DNA of 8,581 nucleotides from Verrucomicrobiota bacterium (GTDB lineage Bacteria; Verrucomicrobiota; Verrucomicrobiia; Limisphaerales; AV2), in assembly GCA_003218935.1 (NCBI GenBank), contig QHPA01000170.1, positions 1 through 8,581 of the forward strand. The letters run 5' to 3'. Shown here one piece after another: positions 6,367-8,581 of this stretch (position 1 is its first letter; every line of letters starts with the position of its first letter). A program made the position numbers and the translations under genes. A model generated the notes under the pieces. It was not told the DNA's origin and did no database searches. It worked only from the letters and a program-made list of their open reading frames with translations.

Positions 6367-6837
6367 CCCCGGAAATTGGCACGGTGTTCTGCGACGTTTG
6401 GCGGCGTAATCCGCTGGAATCAAAGATGCTTATGCACCTTCGATTTGTCAGAAACGCAAAATGCAGCGGGGCGGGACTTCGTTTCAGTGGAGTCATCCGT
6501 TCGCGCTTTGATTGGATGAACACTTCCTGGACGCCGTGTCTCAGATTTGTGCGCCAGTCAGTGTTGGCACTTGATCGCTCTTTCGGAGACGGGAAGGACC
6601 AAGCGGATGAAAAGGCGGCCTTGCGCCAGTTGGAACGAGTGAGCTATGCTCCGGGGGTCGCGGCCGTCGGGTTCGATAGTTGAGGGGAATTCACTTTTCC
6701 GTCGCGACGCAGCGCGCAAGTGAATTTAAACGCCGCGCGCTGGCTGAAAACGGCGGCTCGAAGCGGAGCGGTTGCTGGAGAAAATGGGACATGAGTTTCG
6801 CGCGGTGAATGATGCCTTGATGGGCGGAAAAGACAAG
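6367..6837. other. gene-free intergenic region
   Basis: About 470 bp lie between the two-gene kinase operon and the next receiver gene. A + strand frame from GTG 6384 to 6683 (99 codons) and a minus-strand frame at 6305-6523 are open, but neither has a ribosome binding site or a recognisable translation. The one clear structure is the hairpin at 6688-6726. In-frame ATG 6784 and TTG 6772 could extend the downstream gene but add no domain. Confidence 0.5.
6688..6726. repeat. intergenic hairpin, 9-bp arms
   Basis: AATTCACTT (6688-6696) and AAGTGAATT (6718-6726) are perfect reverse complements around a 21-nt loop that holds the palindrome GTCGCGAC (6701-6708) and then GCAGCGCG. Arm length, loop size and loop content resemble the hairpin at 1328-1365, although the arms differ. 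No T-tract follows, so it is either a regulatory site about 110 bp before the next gene or a dispersed repeat. Confidence 0.6.
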
Positions 6838-7452
6838 ATGAAGACGTTGATTGTAGAAGGCGACATGAAGAGTCAGTGCCTGTTGGCCAAAGTGCTGGCC
6901 GAGCGCGGTCACGAGGTTGTCTCCTACGACAACGCCGAGCAGGCCATTCTGGCTTATCAGAAGGAATTCTATCCGCTGCTCTTCGCGGATGTTTGCCAGC
7001 CGGGCATGGACGGCCTGCAATTCTGCAAATGGGTGCGGGCGCAACCCAATGGCTCCAAAGTTTTCATCATGGTCGCCACCTCCCCCGGCCGGCCGAGTGA
7101 CATGGGCGAGGTGCTGACGGTCGGCGCCAACGATTTTCTCCCCAAGCCGTATGACCTCAGCGCACTGAAGGTGCGGTTGACCGTTGCCGAAAAGCAGATG
7201 AAGGAGTTTTTTGAGCGCAAGGGACTGGAGGAGGGTTTGCGCGGCAGCCGGGAAAGTTTCCAGCGGGTTGTCAAGGCGGCCAACGAAGGCGCCTGGTTGC
7301 TCAACGCCCAGTTCCGCACCGACTATGTGAATCCGCAGATGGCCGCGATCCTCGGTTACCAGGTCGAGGAGTTGGCGAACCGCGCAGTGATCGATACGGG
7401 AAGGGAAGGAAGTCAAAAACGAATTCCGCTTCCGGCGCAAGGACGGGTCTGA
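6838..7452 (+). CDS. REC-PAS signalling protein, N-terminal part, frameshifted
   Basis: ATG 6838 is chosen because KTLIVEGD starts the receiver, with a modest GGA upstream (GGCGGAAAAGACAAG); ATG 6784 and TTG 6772 are in-frame alternatives. Residues 1-120 are a receiver with phospho-acceptor D51 (FADVCQPGMDG), T81 and K103 (FLPKPYD). Its acidic site reads E7-G8-D9 instead of the usual two adjacent acids, so metal binding may be altered. A helix (about 115-135) leads to a PAS domain from about 137: FQRVVKAANEGAWLLNAQ, YVNPQMAAILGYQVEELANRAV. After that the frame gives a tail unlike PAS, ending at 7452, while the rest of the PAS continues in another frame from about 7391. As given, this product would be a receiver with half a PAS domain. 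Confidence 0.78.
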   Translation: MKTLIVEGDMKSQCLLAKVLAERGHEVVSYDNAEQAILAYQKEFYPLLFADVCQPGMDGLQFCKWVRAQPNGSKVFIMVATSPGRPSDMGEVLTVGANDFLPKPYDLSALKVRLTVAEKQMKEFFERKGLEEGLRGSRESFQRVVKAANEGAWLLNAQFRTDYVNPQMAAILGYQVEELANRAVIDTGREGSQKRIPLPAQGRV

Positions 7453-8581
7453 ATGTCTGACCTCTCTTTCGGCCGCGCCCGTGCGCGCCGAGGACGGCGA
7501 ATTCAAAGGTTCGCTCTGGATGGTGGCCGATTTGACCGGCCGGAAAACCCTGGAAGCGGAGTTGGCCGAAACGCGGAAAAAATTTGAAGCGCAGGTTCGC
7601 GATCTGACAGGTGAGCTGAACAAGACCGGCAAGTTGCTGCAGACGGAGTCTGCCGAGCGCAAGAAAGTCGAACAAACGCTCCAGCAGGCGCGCGCTGATC
7701 TGGAAGCCCGGTTGCGTCAGCAATCGGCCGACCGGGGCAAGGTTGCTGATGAACTCAAGGTCGAAGTTGCCAGTCGGCAAAAGGCCGAGGGTCAGCTCGT
7801 CAAGACCCGCGATGAACTGGCGGCGCGCGTCCAGGAGTTCACCTCCGAATTGGACAAGACGAAAGAAGCGATGCAGGCTGAGGTTCATCGCCGCAAGGAA
7901 GAGGAAGAAGCTTTGCGAAAACTTCGCAAAGAACTCGAGAAACAAATCCAGCAGCAGAAGGATGGGTTGACCGGGATTGCCAAAGATTTGAAAGCAGAAC
8001 AGGCGGCGAAAAAGCAGGTGGAGGAGGCGTTGGAAAAGGCGCACGCGCAGATCGAATTGGACGCGAAGCATCACGCCGAGTTGCTGGCCAGGGCCGACAG
8101 AACGTTGCAAGCGGAGACCACGGAACGGAAGCGGACCGCTGAAGTCTTTCAGAAGACGCAGTTCGAATTGGAGGCGCGGACCAGACAGCAGGCCGATGAA
8201 CTGGCTGGAGCGGAGCGAGCGTTGCGCGCCGAGTCAGCCGAGCACAAACGCACCGCCGAAGCGCTCCACAAGGCGCAACATGACCTGGAAGTGAGGACCA
8301 GGCTGCACACCGACGAGTCGGCCAAAGCGGATAAATCGTTGCAGGCGGAGATCAGCGAGCGAAAGCTCGTTGCGGAATCGTTGCAAAAGGTCCAACACGA
8401 GCTGGAAGCGCGGATCAAGGAGTTGACGGCGCAACTCAGCCGAGCCAGCGAGGAATTACGGAACGAGACCGCGGAACGCAAACACGTCGAGCATGAGCTG
8501 GGCAAAGCAAAGGAAGAGCTTGCTCATCGGCTCAAAGAACGCACTGCCGAACTGGCCGAGGTCAATCAGGAGTTGAAGACC
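7391..8581 (+). CDS. REC-PAS protein continuation: PAS end plus long repeat coiled coil, 3' end cut
   Basis: This frame is open from just after a TGA at 7388-7390 to the window edge, about 397 codons without a stop. It begins with the missing half of the PAS domain: REGKEVKNEFRFRRKDGSE, then a strand SLWMVADLTGRK (about 7511-7546). The remainder is almost wholly charged helix rich in Glu, Lys, Arg, Ala and Leu with no proline breaks, made of eight 39-residue repeats (7637-8572). The last unit, LKERTAELAEVNQELK, is typical of the linkers that precede a PAS, HisKA or similar domain, so an effector probably follows outside the window. It is best read as the same gene as 6838-7452. If translated alone, GTG 7481 or ATG 7520 could be starts, neither with a clear ribosome binding site. 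The protein is likely a cytoplasmic, dimeric, rod-like signal transducer; its output domain is not visible. Confidence 0.82.
7637..8581 (+). repeat. eight tandem 117-bp (39-residue) coiled-coil repeats
   Basis: Units start at 7637, 7754, 7871, 7988, 8105, 8222, 8339 and 8456, each exactly 117 bp with no insertion; a ninth begins at 8573. By position in the unit: L1 (M in unit 3), E4 in all eight, basic residue at 8, K9 (Q in unit 2), L15 (F in unit 5), K17 (Q in unit 1), L22 (I in unit 4) and R25 in six of eight. The core motif is AExxERKRxAExLxKxxxEL. The PAS end at 7520-7636 fits the same 39-residue register (GRK in place of ERK). The units are diverged at the DNA level, so the array is not a recent expansion. 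Confidence 0.85.

Noticed and set aside
6384..6683. 99-codon + strand frame from GTG
   Set aside because: No ribosome binding site, no recognisable motif, and a composition unlike the neighbouring genes.
6691..7662. 323-codon minus-strand frame opposite the REC-PAS gene
   Set aside because: The + strand carries clear receiver and PAS motifs here; the minus translation has no family features.
7301..8110. 269-codon minus-strand frame rich in Leu, Phe and Gln
   Set aside because: Its composition is the antisense of Glu/Lys/Gln-rich coiled-coil codons; the + strand repeats are exact in period.
7637..8581. repeat array as a CRISPR or satellite DNA
   Set aside because: The period is conserved in protein, not DNA; there are no identical repeats or spacers, and the frame stays open throughout.

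Overview
The window is a GC-rich bacterial segment, most likely from the Verrucomicrobiota (Pedosphaera/Limisphaera-like). This assignment rests on the style of the signalling proteins, the near-absence of strong Shine-Dalgarno sites and the pyrimidine-rich intergenic hairpins; there is no marker gene to prove it. All protein genes read on the + strand; the only minus-strand gene is a tRNA.

Layout. (1) 2-1018: the 3' part of a DUF1343/NamZ-type (GH171) exo-beta-N-acetylmuramidase gene, cut by the window start. (2) 1134-1208, minus strand: tRNA-Lys(TTT) with an encoded CCA end. (3) 1209-1811: a 600-bp gene-free stretch full of inverted repeats: a 9-bp-arm hairpin, a CTCTCC-rich hairpin pair, a terminator-like hairpin, a perfect 22-bp palindrome inside an 11-bp direct repeat, and a small dyad. 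(4) 1812-4356: a large hybrid sensor kinase (REC-PAS-PAS-PAS-HisKA-HATPase-REC), broken into two frames inside the first PAS domain, where about 18 residues also seem to be missing. (5) 4631-6366: a coupled pair, a REC-HisKA-HATPase kinase and a REC protein with a C-terminal Cys/His cluster, overlapping by four bases (GTGA). (6) 6367-6837: a gene-free stretch with another 9-bp-arm hairpin. (7) 6838-8581: a REC-PAS protein that changes frame inside its PAS domain and then continues, open to the window end, as a long coiled coil of eight exact 39-residue repeats.

Taken together, 1812-8581 is a two-component signalling island with five receiver domains and two histidine kinase cores, but no DNA-binding or other classical output domain in view. 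The overlapping pair at 4631/5728 is the best candidate for a direct kinase-regulator partnership. The other two loci carry PAS sensing modules that are disrupted in the sequence as given. Both disruptions change frame in the same sense and appear to lack roughly 50 nucleotides, so they may be real decay or assembly errors. The most distinctive feature is the 39-residue repeat array: each unit resembles the usual PAS C-cap/signalling-helix linker, repeated in tandem in a register that already starts at the end of the PAS domain.
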